Shown here: positions 52,834 through 61,203 of the stretch, in pieces
Layout of the letters: every line of letters starts with the position of its first letter
How positions within the stretch are numbered: position 1 is the first letter of the stretch
Source: an uncultured Bulleidia sp.
GTDB lineage: Bacteria > Bacillota_I > Bacilli_A > Erysipelotrichales > Erysipelotrichaceae
NCBI GenBank assembly: GCA_934725105.1
Contig: CAKVBD010000001.1
Span: 57,580 to 121,579, forward strand
Reading direction: 5' to 3'
DNA: 64,000 nt
The notes under the pieces: model-generated
Seen by the model: the letters and a program-made list of their open reading frames with translations, nothing else
Databases searched by the model: none
Told to the model about the DNA's origin: nothing
Program-made: the position numbers and the translations under genes

Positions 52834-52876
52834 AACAGGCTGGGCGATAAGATATGCACTCAGCCTGTTTCTTTTA
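52834..52876 (+). terminator. Attenuating terminator between binding-protein and permease genes
   Basis: AACAGGCTG (52834-52842) pairs with CAGCCTGTT (52861-52869), followed by TCTTTT. Such a stem commonly lets the binding protein be made in excess over the permeases. Confidence 0.7.
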
Positions 52877-52890
52877 TAAAAGAGGTCTTT

Positions 52891-53733
52891 ATGCAGAAAA
52901 ACATGAAAAAGTATTGGCCGATTTTTACCATACCGGTCATGGCTGCTTTTGCGATTGGATTTGTAATCCCGTTCATTCTAGGCATTTATCTGTCGTTTAC
53001 AAAATTTACAACCGTCAAGGATGCGCATTTTGTGGGACTTGCAAATTACAGAAAACTGTTTGCAGATGCAACATATCTGCATTCCTTCTTCCTTACACTG
53101 GCTTTCGCTATTGCAACTATCATTATCATTAATATTATTGCTTTCTTCTTAGCTATGGCGCTAACACAGAAACTTAAGGGGACAAACCTTTTCAGAACAG
53201 TCTTCTTTATGCCAAATCTGATTGGCGGTATCGTTTTAGGATACATATGGCAGTTAATATTCTCTGGAATTCTTGTTCATTTCAATACAGCCTTAAATCT
53301 GAACGCAAGGCTTGGTTTCTGGGGGCTGGTCATTCTTGTGTGCTGGCAACAGATTGGATATATGATGATTATCTACATATCAGGTTTGCAGGCAATTCCT
53401 ACAGACGTTATGGAAGCAGCTGAAATTGACGGAGCTAATGGTGTACAGAAACTGTTCAGAGTTACTTTGCCAATGATGATGCCTAGTATTACAATCTGTA
53501 CTTTCTTAACATTGACAAACGGTTTCAAACTGTTTGATCAAAACCTTGCTTTGACAGGTGGGGCACCGATGAAACAGACAGAATTAATGGCTCTCAATAT
53601 TTATCAGACATTCTATGGTCGTGTCGGCTTTGAAGGGGTAGGTCAGGCGAAAGCTGTTATCTTCTTCTTAATTGTTATTGTGATGGCAGGTTTGCAGCAA
53701 TACTTTACAAAGTCAAAGGAGGTTCAACAGTAA
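52891..53733 (+). CDS. Sugar ABC transporter permease (MalF/MsmF/UgpA family)
   Basis: A 280-residue protein with six helices. The start YWPIFTIPVMAAFAIGFVIP, the motif FRTVFFMPNLIGGIVLGYIW and the EAA loop EAAEIDGANGVQKLFRVTLP are typical of carbohydrate permeases. AAAGAGG precedes the ATG. Pairs with the next gene to form the membrane channel. Confidence 0.94.
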   Translation: MQKNMKKYWPIFTIPVMAAFAIGFVIPFILGIYLSFTKFTTVKDAHFVGLANYRKLFADATYLHSFFLTLAFAIATIIIINIIAFFLAMALTQKLKGTNLFRTVFFMPNLIGGIVLGYIWQLIFSGILVHFNTALNLNARLGFWGLVILVCWQQIGYMMIIYISGLQAIPTDVMEAAEIDGANGVQKLFRVTLPMMMPSITICTFLTLTNGFKLFDQNLALTGGAPMKQTELMALNIYQTFYGRVGFEGVGQAKAVIFFLIVIVMAGLQQYFTKSKEVQQ

Positions 53734-53734
53734 T

Positions 53735-54574
53735 ATGCATGAAAAAAATAAGAAAAATGGAATTATTGGCAGTACTTTTCTGACATTTCTGTGCATTTTC
53801 TGGATCATGCCGGTTTTTATTGTTTTATGGAATTCCTTCAAAAATAAAAATTCAATCAATTTACAGCCATTCCAGCTTCCAAGTAATGAAACATTTGTTG
53901 GCTGGGAAAACTACGGTGCTGCAATAGGTAAATATGGATTGCTGCAATCTGTAGGCTGGACAGTATTTATTACGGTATTTTCAGTAGCTGCGATTCTGTT
54001 ATTCTGCAGTATGTGCGGATGGTTTATAACACGAGTAAAGACATGGTGGACAAAAATGATTTACGTTTTGTGCCTGTTCAGTATGGTTGTTCCATTTCAG
54101 ATGGTTATGTATACATTGTCACTTGTCGCAAATATGTTACATTTAACCAATCCTTTTGGTATCATAATAGTATATCTGGGATTTGGCGCAGGACTGGCAA
54201 TATTTATGTTCACTGGCTTTGTTCGATCCATTCCTATTGAAATTGAAGAAGCAGCTATGATTGATGGATGTACGCCACTACAGACTTTCTTCAGAATTGT
54301 TGTACCGATCATGAAACCAACATATATTTCAGTAGGAATTCTGGAGACAATGTGGATATGGAATGACTTCCTGTTACCGTACCTTGTACTAGATCTGAAA
54401 AAGTATAAGACAATTTCAATTATTATTCAGTATATGAAAGGTTCTTATGGTTCAGTTGATATGGGGGCGATTATGGCAGCGTTGATCCTTGCTTTAATTC
54501 CAGTCGTTATTTTCTACCTCAGCTGTCAAAAATATATTATTAAAGGTGTTGCGGCTGGCGCAGTTAAAGGTTAA
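53735..54574 (+). CDS. Sugar ABC transporter permease (MalG/MsmG/UgpE family)
   Basis: A 279-residue protein with six helices and the EAA loop EEAAMIDGCTPLQTFFRIVVP. FVRSIPIEIEEAAM and WNDFLLPYLVL are usual in this family. It begins 1 base after the first permease gene; AAAGGAGG lies inside the end of that gene. The truncated malQ start follows 13 bases later. Confidence 0.94.
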   Translation: MHEKNKKNGIIGSTFLTFLCIFWIMPVFIVLWNSFKNKNSINLQPFQLPSNETFVGWENYGAAIGKYGLLQSVGWTVFITVFSVAAILLFCSMCGWFITRVKTWWTKMIYVLCLFSMVVPFQMVMYTLSLVANMLHLTNPFGIIIVYLGFGAGLAIFMFTGFVRSIPIEIEEAAMIDGCTPLQTFFRIVVPIMKPTYISVGILETMWIWNDFLLPYLVLDLKKYKTISIIIQYMKGSYGSVDMGAIMAALILALIPVVIFYLSCQKYIIKGVAAGAVKG

Positions 54575-54585
54575 AGGGGTAATTT

Positions 54586-54630
54586 ATGAAAAGAAGTGCA
54601 GGTGTTTTAATGCCAATCAGCTCTTTCTGA
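54586..54630 (+). pseudogene. malQ: malQ start, cut after 14 codons
   Basis: After AAAGGGG the frame reads MKRSAGVLMPISSF and stops. MKRSxGVLMxISSLPS is the hallmark N-terminus of 4-alpha-glucanotransferase, so this is the beginning of malQ cut within the ISSLPS motif. The sequence after it belongs to an ABC ATPase gene on the other strand. The original operon therefore probably processed a maltodextrin-type sugar. Confidence 0.7.
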
Positions 54631-54905
54631 CTGTAGGTATCGATGTTGCTTCCGAGAATAGAGATTGTGCTATGTGAGCCATGCTCAAAGTATCTCGTGA
54701 GACATTTCATTAACGAAGATTTACCACAACCAGAATCACCGATTACCGCAACCACGGAGTTGCAAGGAATGGTCAAATTATCGTACTTGACAATCTCCTT
54801 ACCAGGTGGATCCATAATAATCGTATCCTTGAGAATGATTTCGCCCTTTACAGCTTCCTTTTTCCCAGATTTAATCTTAAAAGCTGTATTGATATCCAAT
54901 GTCAT
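54626..54905 (-). pseudogene. 5' fragment of an ABC transporter ATPase gene
   Basis: The minus strand encodes IVKYDNLTIPCNSVVAVIGD, then SGCGKSSLMKCLTRYF and DTYSQKEL, the start of an ATPase domain with Walker A GDSGCGKSS. It ends where the malQ fragment begins, so the signature and Walker B motifs are absent. It runs towards malQ, which shows that a rearrangement joined two unrelated loci here. Confidence 0.7.
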
Positions 54906-54953
54906 TAAGTTAAGGCAAATAAATTCTTAGTGATATTAATTGAAAATTCAAGC

Positions 54954-55003
54954 AAACAAATCTTTATCGAAAATTAACAGCTTTTCCATAAGATTTGTTT
55001 TTT
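54954..55003 (+). terminator. Long hairpin with T-run (terminator-like)
   Basis: AAACAAATCTT (54954-54964) pairs with AAGATTTGTTT (54990-55000); inner bases pair further (ATCGAAAA with TTTTCCAT, one bulge and one mismatch). Six T follow. The rest of 54906-55111 is AT-rich and shows no ORF. Confidence 0.6.
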
Positions 55004-55111
55004 AATTCCTGAAATCATCGATTTTCAAGCATGACGAAAATACCAGCTGTACTTTTCTTGAAATTTTACTGGCATATTTTCCGTACATGGTGTACTTTGC
55101 AAAATCTAAAA

Positions 55112-56245
55112 GGCTATATTAGCAAAATGGTGAACGTATTTTCATTACTATACAGATATACGGACAATAATAATGGATCAGTAGCACTATAATGACATCA
55201 CATTCAAGGAGATGTCATTATGAAAGATACTGAAATCATTAGCTTTTACAATAATCTATATCAATATGCAAAGGATAAAATCGATAGACAGTTAATCGAT
55301 TTAACAAATGCGAAGAAAGAATCAAGAAACTACTGTATCAAGGTTTGTCCAAAGTGTGGTGCAGTTGATCCAGGATTTACCAAAGGTGGAAATGCTAACA
55401 GTGGAAAACCTATGCTGAAATGCCGCTGCTGCCATAAGCGCTTCACTTATGACAATGGTCAGCTTACACATTATTCCCATCAGGGCGAATCAAAGTGGGA
55501 CCAGCTTATCGTAGATACCTTTTCACATGTACCAGTAGAAAAATCAGCAGCGAATATGAATATCAGCACATATACAGTCTGGCGCATGCGTATGAAACTG
55601 CTGCATATACTTGAAAAAATGCTTGAAGATACAGTTGCCTCTGGAGAAATAGAACTGGATGAAAAATATCTTCTAAATTCACACAAAGGTGAAAAAATTG
55701 ATAATTTAAAACCAAGAAAACGTGGTGGTTCAGCTTCTAAAAGAGGACTATCAAGTGAACAGATCTGTTTACCTACAGCAGTGCAGAGAAATGGCACTGC
55801 TGTTTTAAAAGCGACAAATACAGCAGCAACAACAAGTGGAGATCTAATGAAATTATCAAATCACATTGGAGAAAACAGTATGGCATGGATTGATGGAAAA
55901 ACTGCATATAACAGTTTACTTTCAGCGAAGCAGTGCGAAATAAGAGTAATGAGGGATCATACAACATATACATCCCTTGATCATTTGAACAATGTAAATG
56001 CATTCCACAGGCTCATAGAGAAATGGTACAAAGGATACAATGGTGTAGCAAGCAAGAATATCAATAGATATGCAGCTCTATTCACACTGGCAAGAGAGTA
56101 TACTGGCTGTGATACACAGGAAATTCTATTATCAATCAAGAAAAGAATGCATCAGATTACAGATTTCTTCCGTATTGTTGACATGAAGAAAGATGATCTT
56201 TTCATTTATTCTATTTCTTGAATTCACGATTTTGCTAATATAGCC
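55112..56245 (+). mobile_element. IS1595-family insertion sequence (right end of the transposon)
   Basis: An 1134-bp IS with left end 55112-55133 and right end 56224-56245, inverted with one mismatch in 22. It holds one transposase gene. It lacks its own target duplication because it is the right arm of the 7.4-kb unit. Confidence 0.85.
55220..56221 (+). CDS. IS1595-type transposase (ISXO2-like DDE domain)
   Basis: A 333-residue transposase. An N-terminal zinc ribbon has CPKC at 43-46 and CRCC about 25 residues later. The catalytic region has ELDEKY (Asp147), WIDGKTAY (Asp225) and the C-terminal block NAFHRLIEKWYKGYNGVASK followed by NINRYAALF, which matches the ISXO2-like pattern (third acidic or Asn/His residue not certain). 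AAGGAGATG-type ribosome site is present. The stop codon abuts the right terminal repeat. It looks intact and could be active. Confidence 0.88.
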   Translation: MKDTEIISFYNNLYQYAKDKIDRQLIDLTNAKKESRNYCIKVCPKCGAVDPGFTKGGNANSGKPMLKCRCCHKRFTYDNGQLTHYSHQGESKWDQLIVDTFSHVPVEKSAANMNISTYTVWRMRMKLLHILEKMLEDTVASGEIELDEKYLLNSHKGEKIDNLKPRKRGGSASKRGLSSEQICLPTAVQRNGTAVLKATNTAATTSGDLMKLSNHIGENSMAWIDGKTAYNSLLSAKQCEIRVMRDHTTYTSLDHLNNVNAFHRLIEKWYKGYNGVASKNINRYAALFTLAREYTGCDTQEILLSIKKRMHQITDFFRIVDMKKDDLFIYSIS

Positions 56246-56253
56246 TAAATGTA
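56246..56253 (+). repeat. Right 8-bp target-site duplication
   Basis: TAAATGTA directly after the right end of the mobile unit, identical to 48823-48830. Confidence 0.85.
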
Positions 56254-56296
56254 TATGTAAAGGCTTTCTGGTTTATGTAAAAACATAACATTTTGA

Positions 56297-56324
56297 TTGA
56301 CATATATTTTCATTGTTGTATGAT
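56297..56324 (+). promoter_or_regulatory. his operon promoter
   Basis: TTGACA (56297-56302), a 16-base spacer and TATGAT (56319-56324). It lies 44 bases from the transposon border, so the insertion left it intact. Confidence 0.8.
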
Positions 56325-56330
56325 ATCGCT

Positions 56331-56580
56331 ACAGGCAATGATAGGAAGAGTAAATAGACCATGCTTTGAAAGAGAACTTTCTATATGGTGTAAGGAAAGG
56401 CAAGGTGTACTATTGAAACACATCCTTAAGCTAAGGTCCTGAAAATGTAGTAGGGATCTTCGTTTGTACACGTTACGTAGGAAAGTGCTATGCACTTCAT
56501 GAGGCTATTATCGTGAGGTAATAGTAAAGTCAGGTGGAACCACGTTACGACGTCCCGATGTTAGGACGTCTTTTTGTTTA
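56331..56580 (+). ncRNA. T-box leader, specifier CAC (histidine)
   Basis: AGTA of the specifier loop lies at 56349-56352, and GAA-A-CAC-A on the 3' side gives specifier CAC (56419-56421), a His codon that agrees with the genes downstream. The T-box AGGTGGAACCACG is at 56532-56544. The terminator GACGTCC/GGACGTC (56549-56570) with TTTTT follows. Binding of uncharged tRNA-His should allow transcription of the his genes. Confidence 0.93.
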
Positions 56581-56595
56581 TACAGGAGAAAATCT

Positions 56596-57699
56596 ATGAA
56601 AGAAATTAGAATACCACAAGGAATGAGGGATTTAATTGTTGAAGAATGTGCGAAGAAAAGATTTGCACAGAAAACAATAGAGCGTGTTTTTCAATCATTT
56701 GGATATGAAGAAATCATGACACCTAGTATTGAATATTTTGATACATATCAACAAGGATTCTCAGAGGTGGATGCAACGGAAATGTATAAGTTCTTTGATC
56801 AGGATGGAGAAATTCTTACATTAAGAGAAGATATGACAGTACCAATCTGCAGAGTCTGTGCTTCTAAGTATGCAAATTCAAAACCACCATTTCGTTTCTT
56901 CTATACATCAAATGTATTTAAGGTAAGACATGTATTTGCGGGAAAACGTGGTGAAGTGACGGATTGTGGTGTGGAATGTATTGGGCTGGATGAAAAGAGT
57001 GACATTGAAATCTTATATATGGCAATCCAGGTAATGGAAAAACTGCATTTCAAAAATTATCAGATTGAAATTGGAAATGCAAAGTTATTTCAGAGTGCAG
57101 TAGATGCGCTACAGCTTGATAAAGCTGATCAGAAAAGACTTGCAGCTCTTATCGATCAGAAATCAATTGTTGATTTGAATTGTTTTGTGGAAGCATTGCA
57201 TTTATCTAAAGAAGCACAGGATTTCTTTACGCAGTTGCCATTTCTTTCTGGTAACGATGTATTTGAAAAAGCAAAACAGCTTTGTTTTACAGAAGAAATG
57301 CAAGCAGTCATAGATCAGCTTGTTTCTTTATATGCAGCTTTACAAACATTAGGTGTTGCAGAACATATTTCGTTTGATCTTGGTAAGATCCCACATTTGG
57401 ATTACTATACAGGCATTATTTTTGAAGGGTTTATTGAAGAGAGTGGAACATCTGTATTATCTGGTGGCAGATATGACAATTTGATGCAGAAGTTTAATCG
57501 AGAGCTTCCGGCATGTGGATTTTCTATGAAACTGGATTATATTCTGGATGCTTTAGAAAATCAGAATAAAGAAGTTGTGCAGTTGTATTATCCAAAAGGA
57601 AAAGAAACTGAAGCAATTCAAAAAGCTGATGAAATAAGAAAAAACAAAGATGTTGAAATGATTCCATGGAATCGTGATGCATGGGAGGTTAGACAATGA
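56596..57699 (+). CDS. hisZ: ATP phosphoribosyltransferase regulatory subunit
   Basis: A HisRS-like protein of 367 residues that forms a complex with the short HisG. It starts IPQGMRDLIVEECAKK and has the class II synthetase motif 2-like LREDMTVPICRVCASKY and LDYYTGIIFEGF, but it is shorter than HisRS and lacks the C-terminal anticodon-binding domain. TACAGGAG precedes the ATG. First gene of the his operon; overlaps hisG by 4 bases. Confidence 0.93.
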   Translation: MKEIRIPQGMRDLIVEECAKKRFAQKTIERVFQSFGYEEIMTPSIEYFDTYQQGFSEVDATEMYKFFDQDGEILTLREDMTVPICRVCASKYANSKPPFRFFYTSNVFKVRHVFAGKRGEVTDCGVECIGLDEKSDIEILYMAIQVMEKLHFKNYQIEIGNAKLFQSAVDALQLDKADQKRLAALIDQKSIVDLNCFVEALHLSKEAQDFFTQLPFLSGNDVFEKAKQLCFTEEMQAVIDQLVSLYAALQTLGVAEHISFDLGKIPHLDYYTGIIFEGFIEESGTSVLSGGRYDNLMQKFNRELPACGFSMKLDYILDALENQNKEVVQLYYPKGKETEAIQKADEIRKNKDVEMIPWNRDAWEVRQ

Positions 57700-58346
57700 G
57701 TATCTCAATCGCATTAACAAAGGGAAGACTTGAAAAACAAGCCATTGCGATGCTGGAAGCATGTGGATATGGTGTGGAACAGTTAAAGGATAAGGGTAGA
57801 GCTCTTGTATTCTATGATACAAAAAAAGATGTGAAGTACTTTTTGGCAAAGCCAAATGATGTCATTACCTATGTGGAACATGGCATAGCGGATATTGGCA
57901 TTGTTGGGAAAGATACATTACTGGAAAAGAGTGGTGATGTCTATGAACTTTTGGATTTAGAAGTGGGAAAATGTAAATTTATTCTTGCTTCTTTGAAGGG
58001 GAACAATCCATTAGAAAAAGTTGGACATATTAAGATTGGAACAAAGTATCCAAATGTAGCTTCTCAATATTTTCATAAGAAAGGATTGGAAGTAGAAATC
58101 ATTAAAATCGATGGGTCTGTAGAATTGGGACCTGTTCTTGGATTGAGTGATGGCATTATCGATATTATGGAAACTGGTACAACATTAAAAGAAAATGGTC
58201 TGGTTGTATATGATACGGTTTGTGATATCAGTGCACGTGCCATTGTGAATCGTGTGAGTTATAAATTGAAAAAAGATGAAGTTTTACAAATCATCAATGA
58301 TCTGAAAGAAGGAAAGCAATATGTTGAAAGCAATCAATCGAAATGA
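57696..58346 (+). CDS. hisG: ATP phosphoribosyltransferase, short form
   Basis: Catalyses the first step of histidine synthesis (ATP + PRPP). The 216-residue length lacks the C-terminal regulatory domain of long HisG, so it depends on HisZ. SIALTKGRLEKQA, the ADIGIVGKDTL block and the PRPP-binding DGIIDIMETGTTLKENGL are visible. Overlaps hisD by 26 bases. Confidence 0.96.
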   Translation: MSISIALTKGRLEKQAIAMLEACGYGVEQLKDKGRALVFYDTKKDVKYFLAKPNDVITYVEHGIADIGIVGKDTLLEKSGDVYELLDLEVGKCKFILASLKGNNPLEKVGHIKIGTKYPNVASQYFHKKGLEVEIIKIDGSVELGPVLGLSDGIIDIMETGTTLKENGLVVYDTVCDISARAIVNRVSYKLKKDEVLQIINDLKEGKQYVESNQSK

Positions 58347-59607
58347 TGAAAAAGAATTGAGACAATATCTTGATGGCAGAAGCAAGGAAATTGATTCTTC
58401 GATTCTTGTAAAAGTGAGTGAAATCATTCAAAACGTTAGAAAGAATGGAGATCAGGCGTGTAGAGAATATACAGAAGCATTTGACGGGATTCGCGTAGAA
58501 GATTTTCGAGTGAAGGAAGAAGAAATTGAAGAAGCAGTCAAAAGTGTGGATGCTTCTTTCAAGGAAGCGATGGAAAAGGCAAAAAATAACATTGTTGCTT
58601 TCCACAAAGCACAGATTCAACAATCCTATATTCAGACAAAAGAGAAAGGAATCTATCTTGGGCAAAGAGTATTGCCGTTAGAAGCTGTTGGTATCTATGT
58701 TCCTGGTGGCAGAGCGCAATATCCATCGAGTGTATTGATGAATGCAATTCCTGCGAAAGTTGCTGGTGTAAAGAAAATCGTTATGGTAACACCACCAAAC
58801 AAGGAAGGTACAATCAATCCAAATATTGCATATGCCGCAAAACTTGCGGGCGTGGATGAAATCTACAAGATTGGTGGCGCACAGGCAATTGCTTCTCTTG
58901 CCTATGGCACGGAAACAATTCCTTGTGTGGATAAGATCGTTGGTCCTGGAAATATTTTCGTCGCTGCTGCGAAAAAGCTTGTGTATGGAAAAGTCGCAAT
59001 TGATATGATTGCTGGGCCTTCTGAAATACTGGTTGTTGCGGATGAGGGTGCAGATGCTGCGTTTGTTGCGGCTGATTTGTTATCACAGGCAGAACATGAT
59101 CCAATGGCTTCCGCAATTCTTTTGAGTGATAGTGCAGAATTGATTGAAAATGTAAATGTGGAATTAAAGAAGCAGACAGAAGTACTGCCGAAGAAAGAAA
59201 TTGTGGAACAGTCTCTAAAGGACTATGGAAAAAGCATTTTATGTGAATCTATTTCTGATTGTATTCGTTTTGCCAATGCAATTGCACCTGAACATTTAGA
59301 ACTATGTGTGAGTGATCCAATGCGTTATCTAGATGAAGTGAAAAATGCGGGCAGTGTATTCCTTGGATATTATACATGTGAATCCATTGGTGACTATTTT
59401 GGTGGAACAAACCATGTTTTACCAACAAGTGGTACTGCACGTTTCTCTAGTGCATTAGGTGTAGATGCCTTTGTGAAGAAAACATCATTTTTGCATTACA
59501 CAAAAGAAGCCTTGAATGCATATGGAAAATATATTGCAGTAATGGCAGAAGAAGAACAGCTGCAGGCACATGCCAATGCCGTGAAAGTGAGGGTCAGTGA
59601 TGAGTAA
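58321..59607 (+). CDS. hisD: Histidinol dehydrogenase
   Basis: Oxidises histidinol to histidine in two steps with NAD, the last reactions of the pathway. It has 428 residues with VGIYVPGGRAQYPSSVLM, VDKIVGPGNIFVAAAKK, the zinc-binding LLSQAEHDP and the C-terminal GTNHVLPTSGTARFSS. GAAGGA precedes the ATG, which lies inside the end of hisG. Confidence 0.97.
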   Translation: MLKAINRNDEKELRQYLDGRSKEIDSSILVKVSEIIQNVRKNGDQACREYTEAFDGIRVEDFRVKEEEIEEAVKSVDASFKEAMEKAKNNIVAFHKAQIQQSYIQTKEKGIYLGQRVLPLEAVGIYVPGGRAQYPSSVLMNAIPAKVAGVKKIVMVTPPNKEGTINPNIAYAAKLAGVDEIYKIGGAQAIASLAYGTETIPCVDKIVGPGNIFVAAAKKLVYGKVAIDMIAGPSEILVVADEGADAAFVAADLLSQAEHDPMASAILLSDSAELIENVNVELKKQTEVLPKKEIVEQSLKDYGKSILCESISDCIRFANAIAPEHLELCVSDPMRYLDEVKNAGSVFLGYYTCESIGDYFGGTNHVLPTSGTARFSSALGVDAFVKKTSFLHYTKEALNAYGKYIAVMAEEEQLQAHANAVKVRVSDE

Positions 59608-60628
59608 AGTGATTGAAACATATACAAGTCATGAACAGAAAGGAATCCTGTTGAATGCAAATGAATCATCAAAGAATCTTCCTTCCTGTATTATTGATGA
59701 AATCAAAGATGCAATGAATGATATTGCATACAATCGTTATCCTGATAATTCTCAAAAAGAATTACTGGATGCTTATGCAAATGTCATTGGCGTAAAAGAA
59801 GAAAATCTATTGGCAGGGAATGGTTCAGATCAGATGCTTGGGTTGATGATTGGTACATTTCTTGCAAAAGATAAAGTGTTATATACATTTGATCCTGACT
59901 TTTCCATGTATGACTATTATGCAAGCTGTTATGAAGCAAGCGTATTAAAGTATGATTTAAAGGAAGATGGTTCTTTAGATGTTGATGGCTTTATTCAAAA
60001 AGGAAAAGAAAATAATGTATCGCTTGTTATCTTTTCTAGACCAAATAATCCAAGTGGATATTGCTTGACAATGGAAGAAGTAAAACAAGTTCTTGATGGA
60101 TTGAATGATATTCCTGTTGTTGTAGATGAAGCATATATTGAATTTGCTGATGAAGAAAGTGCAATTACATTACTGGATCAATATTCTAATTTATATGTTA
60201 CAAGAACATTGTCCAAAGCATATGCATGTGCTGGTATTCGTGTTGGCTTTTTGATCAGTCAAATGGAGAACATGAAAGTTATGAAGCAAAGAAGTGTTGT
60301 ATATGCATTGAATAGTGTAACGATGAAGATTGCTTCTATTGTCTGTAATTATGCATCGCTCTTTCAAAAAGAGGCAATGGAAACAAAGAAGAGAAGAGAT
60401 GCATTATATGAAGAAATCAAGGATATGAAAGCAATTGTTTTCTATCCATCTCAGGCAAACTTCATTCGTGGAAAAATAAATGAGAAACAAAAACTATTAG
60501 CAAAATTTGAAGCAAAGAATATTGTGATCCGTAATTATGCGGATGATACGTTCCGTATCACAATTGGTACAGAAGAAGAAATGAGAGAAGTCTTAGATGT
60601 GCTGTACAGCTTTGAGGAGGAAGTATGA
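59600..60628 (+). CDS. hisC: Histidinol-phosphate aminotransferase
   Basis: A 342-residue PLP-dependent class I/II aminotransferase. It has LLNANESSKNLP, YPDNSQKELLDAYA, GNGSDQMLGLMI, FSRPNNPSGY and the PLP-Lys motif TLSKAYACAGIRVGF. ATG 59600 lies 6 bases after GAGGG; the GTG one codon upstream is less likely. Overlaps hisD by 8 bases and hisB by 4. Confidence 0.96.
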   Translation: MSKVIETYTSHEQKGILLNANESSKNLPSCIIDEIKDAMNDIAYNRYPDNSQKELLDAYANVIGVKEENLLAGNGSDQMLGLMIGTFLAKDKVLYTFDPDFSMYDYYASCYEASVLKYDLKEDGSLDVDGFIQKGKENNVSLVIFSRPNNPSGYCLTMEEVKQVLDGLNDIPVVVDEAYIEFADEESAITLLDQYSNLYVTRTLSKAYACAGIRVGFLISQMENMKVMKQRSVVYALNSVTMKIASIVCNYASLFQKEAMETKKRRDALYEEIKDMKAIVFYPSQANFIRGKINEKQKLLAKFEAKNIVIRNYADDTFRITIGTEEEMREVLDVLYSFEEEV

Positions 60629-61203
60629 GAAGTGCATATATTGAAAGAAATACACAGGAAACAAAGATTCAATTATCACTGAATCTGGATGGACAAGGAA
60701 AAGCGGATATTGACAGTGGTATTGGTTTTTTTGATCATATGATGAATTTACTTGCTTTTCATAGTGGTATGGATATTTCTTTGCGTGCTCAGGGTGATCT
60801 TGATGTTGATGACCATCATACGATTGAAGATATTGGAATTGCTTTTGGAGAAGCATTTCTCAAAGCCATTGGTGATAAAAAGGGAATTGAGCGATATGGG
60901 AACTTTCGCTGCTGTATGGATGAAGCTTTAGCGTGTGTGGATACTGATGTCAGTGGCAGAGGATATCTTGTCTTTCATGCAGATTTTAATAGAGATATGA
61001 TTGGAATGATGGCTACAGAAATGGTAAAGGAATTCTTCTATGCTTTCGCAATGCATTCTGGTGTGACATTACATATCAATCTGTTGTATGGAGAAAATGA
61101 TCATCATAAAGTAGAAGCAATCTTTAAAGGATTTGGACATTCTCTTAAGCAGGCAGTTGAAATTACTTCAGATGTATTACCATCTACAAAGGGTGCATTA
61201 TGA
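60625..61203 (+). CDS. hisB: Imidazoleglycerol-phosphate dehydratase
   Basis: A 192-residue monofunctional enzyme (no phosphatase domain). It has IDSGIGFFDHMMNLLAFHSG, VDDHHTIEDIGIAFG with manganese-binding His residues and the mirrored GENDHHKVEAIFKGFG. The missing histidinol-phosphate phosphatase must be encoded elsewhere. GAGGAGG precedes the ATG. Confidence 0.97.
   Translation: MRSAYIERNTQETKIQLSLNLDGQGKADIDSGIGFFDHMMNLLAFHSGMDISLRAQGDLDVDDHHTIEDIGIAFGEAFLKAIGDKKGIERYGNFRCCMDEALACVDTDVSGRGYLVFHADFNRDMIGMMATEMVKEFFYAFAMHSGVTLHINLLYGENDHHKVEAIFKGFGHSLKQAVEITSDVLPSTKGAL

Larger units (their letters stand above)
48831..56245 (+). mobile_element. 7.4-kb IS1595-type transposon with passenger sugar transporter genes
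   Basis: The segment begins with GGCTATATTAGCAAAAT plus GGTGA (48831-48852) and ends with the inverted form (TCACG plus ATTTTGCTAATATAGCC, 56224-56245), one mismatch in 22. It is flanked by the 8-bp repeat TAAATGTA on both sides; 8-bp duplications are the rule in the IS1595 family. A second left end at 55112 precedes the transposase. The IS alone is flanked by ATCTAAAA and TAAATGTA, which differ, so the outer unit is what transposed. Cargo is an intact ABC sugar transporter and gene fragments at both borders. Confidence 0.85.

Noticed and set aside
55112..56245. The IS as a simple independent insertion
   Set aside because: Its flanks (ATCTAAAA left, TAAATGTA right) do not match, whereas the outer unit has a perfect 8-bp duplication.
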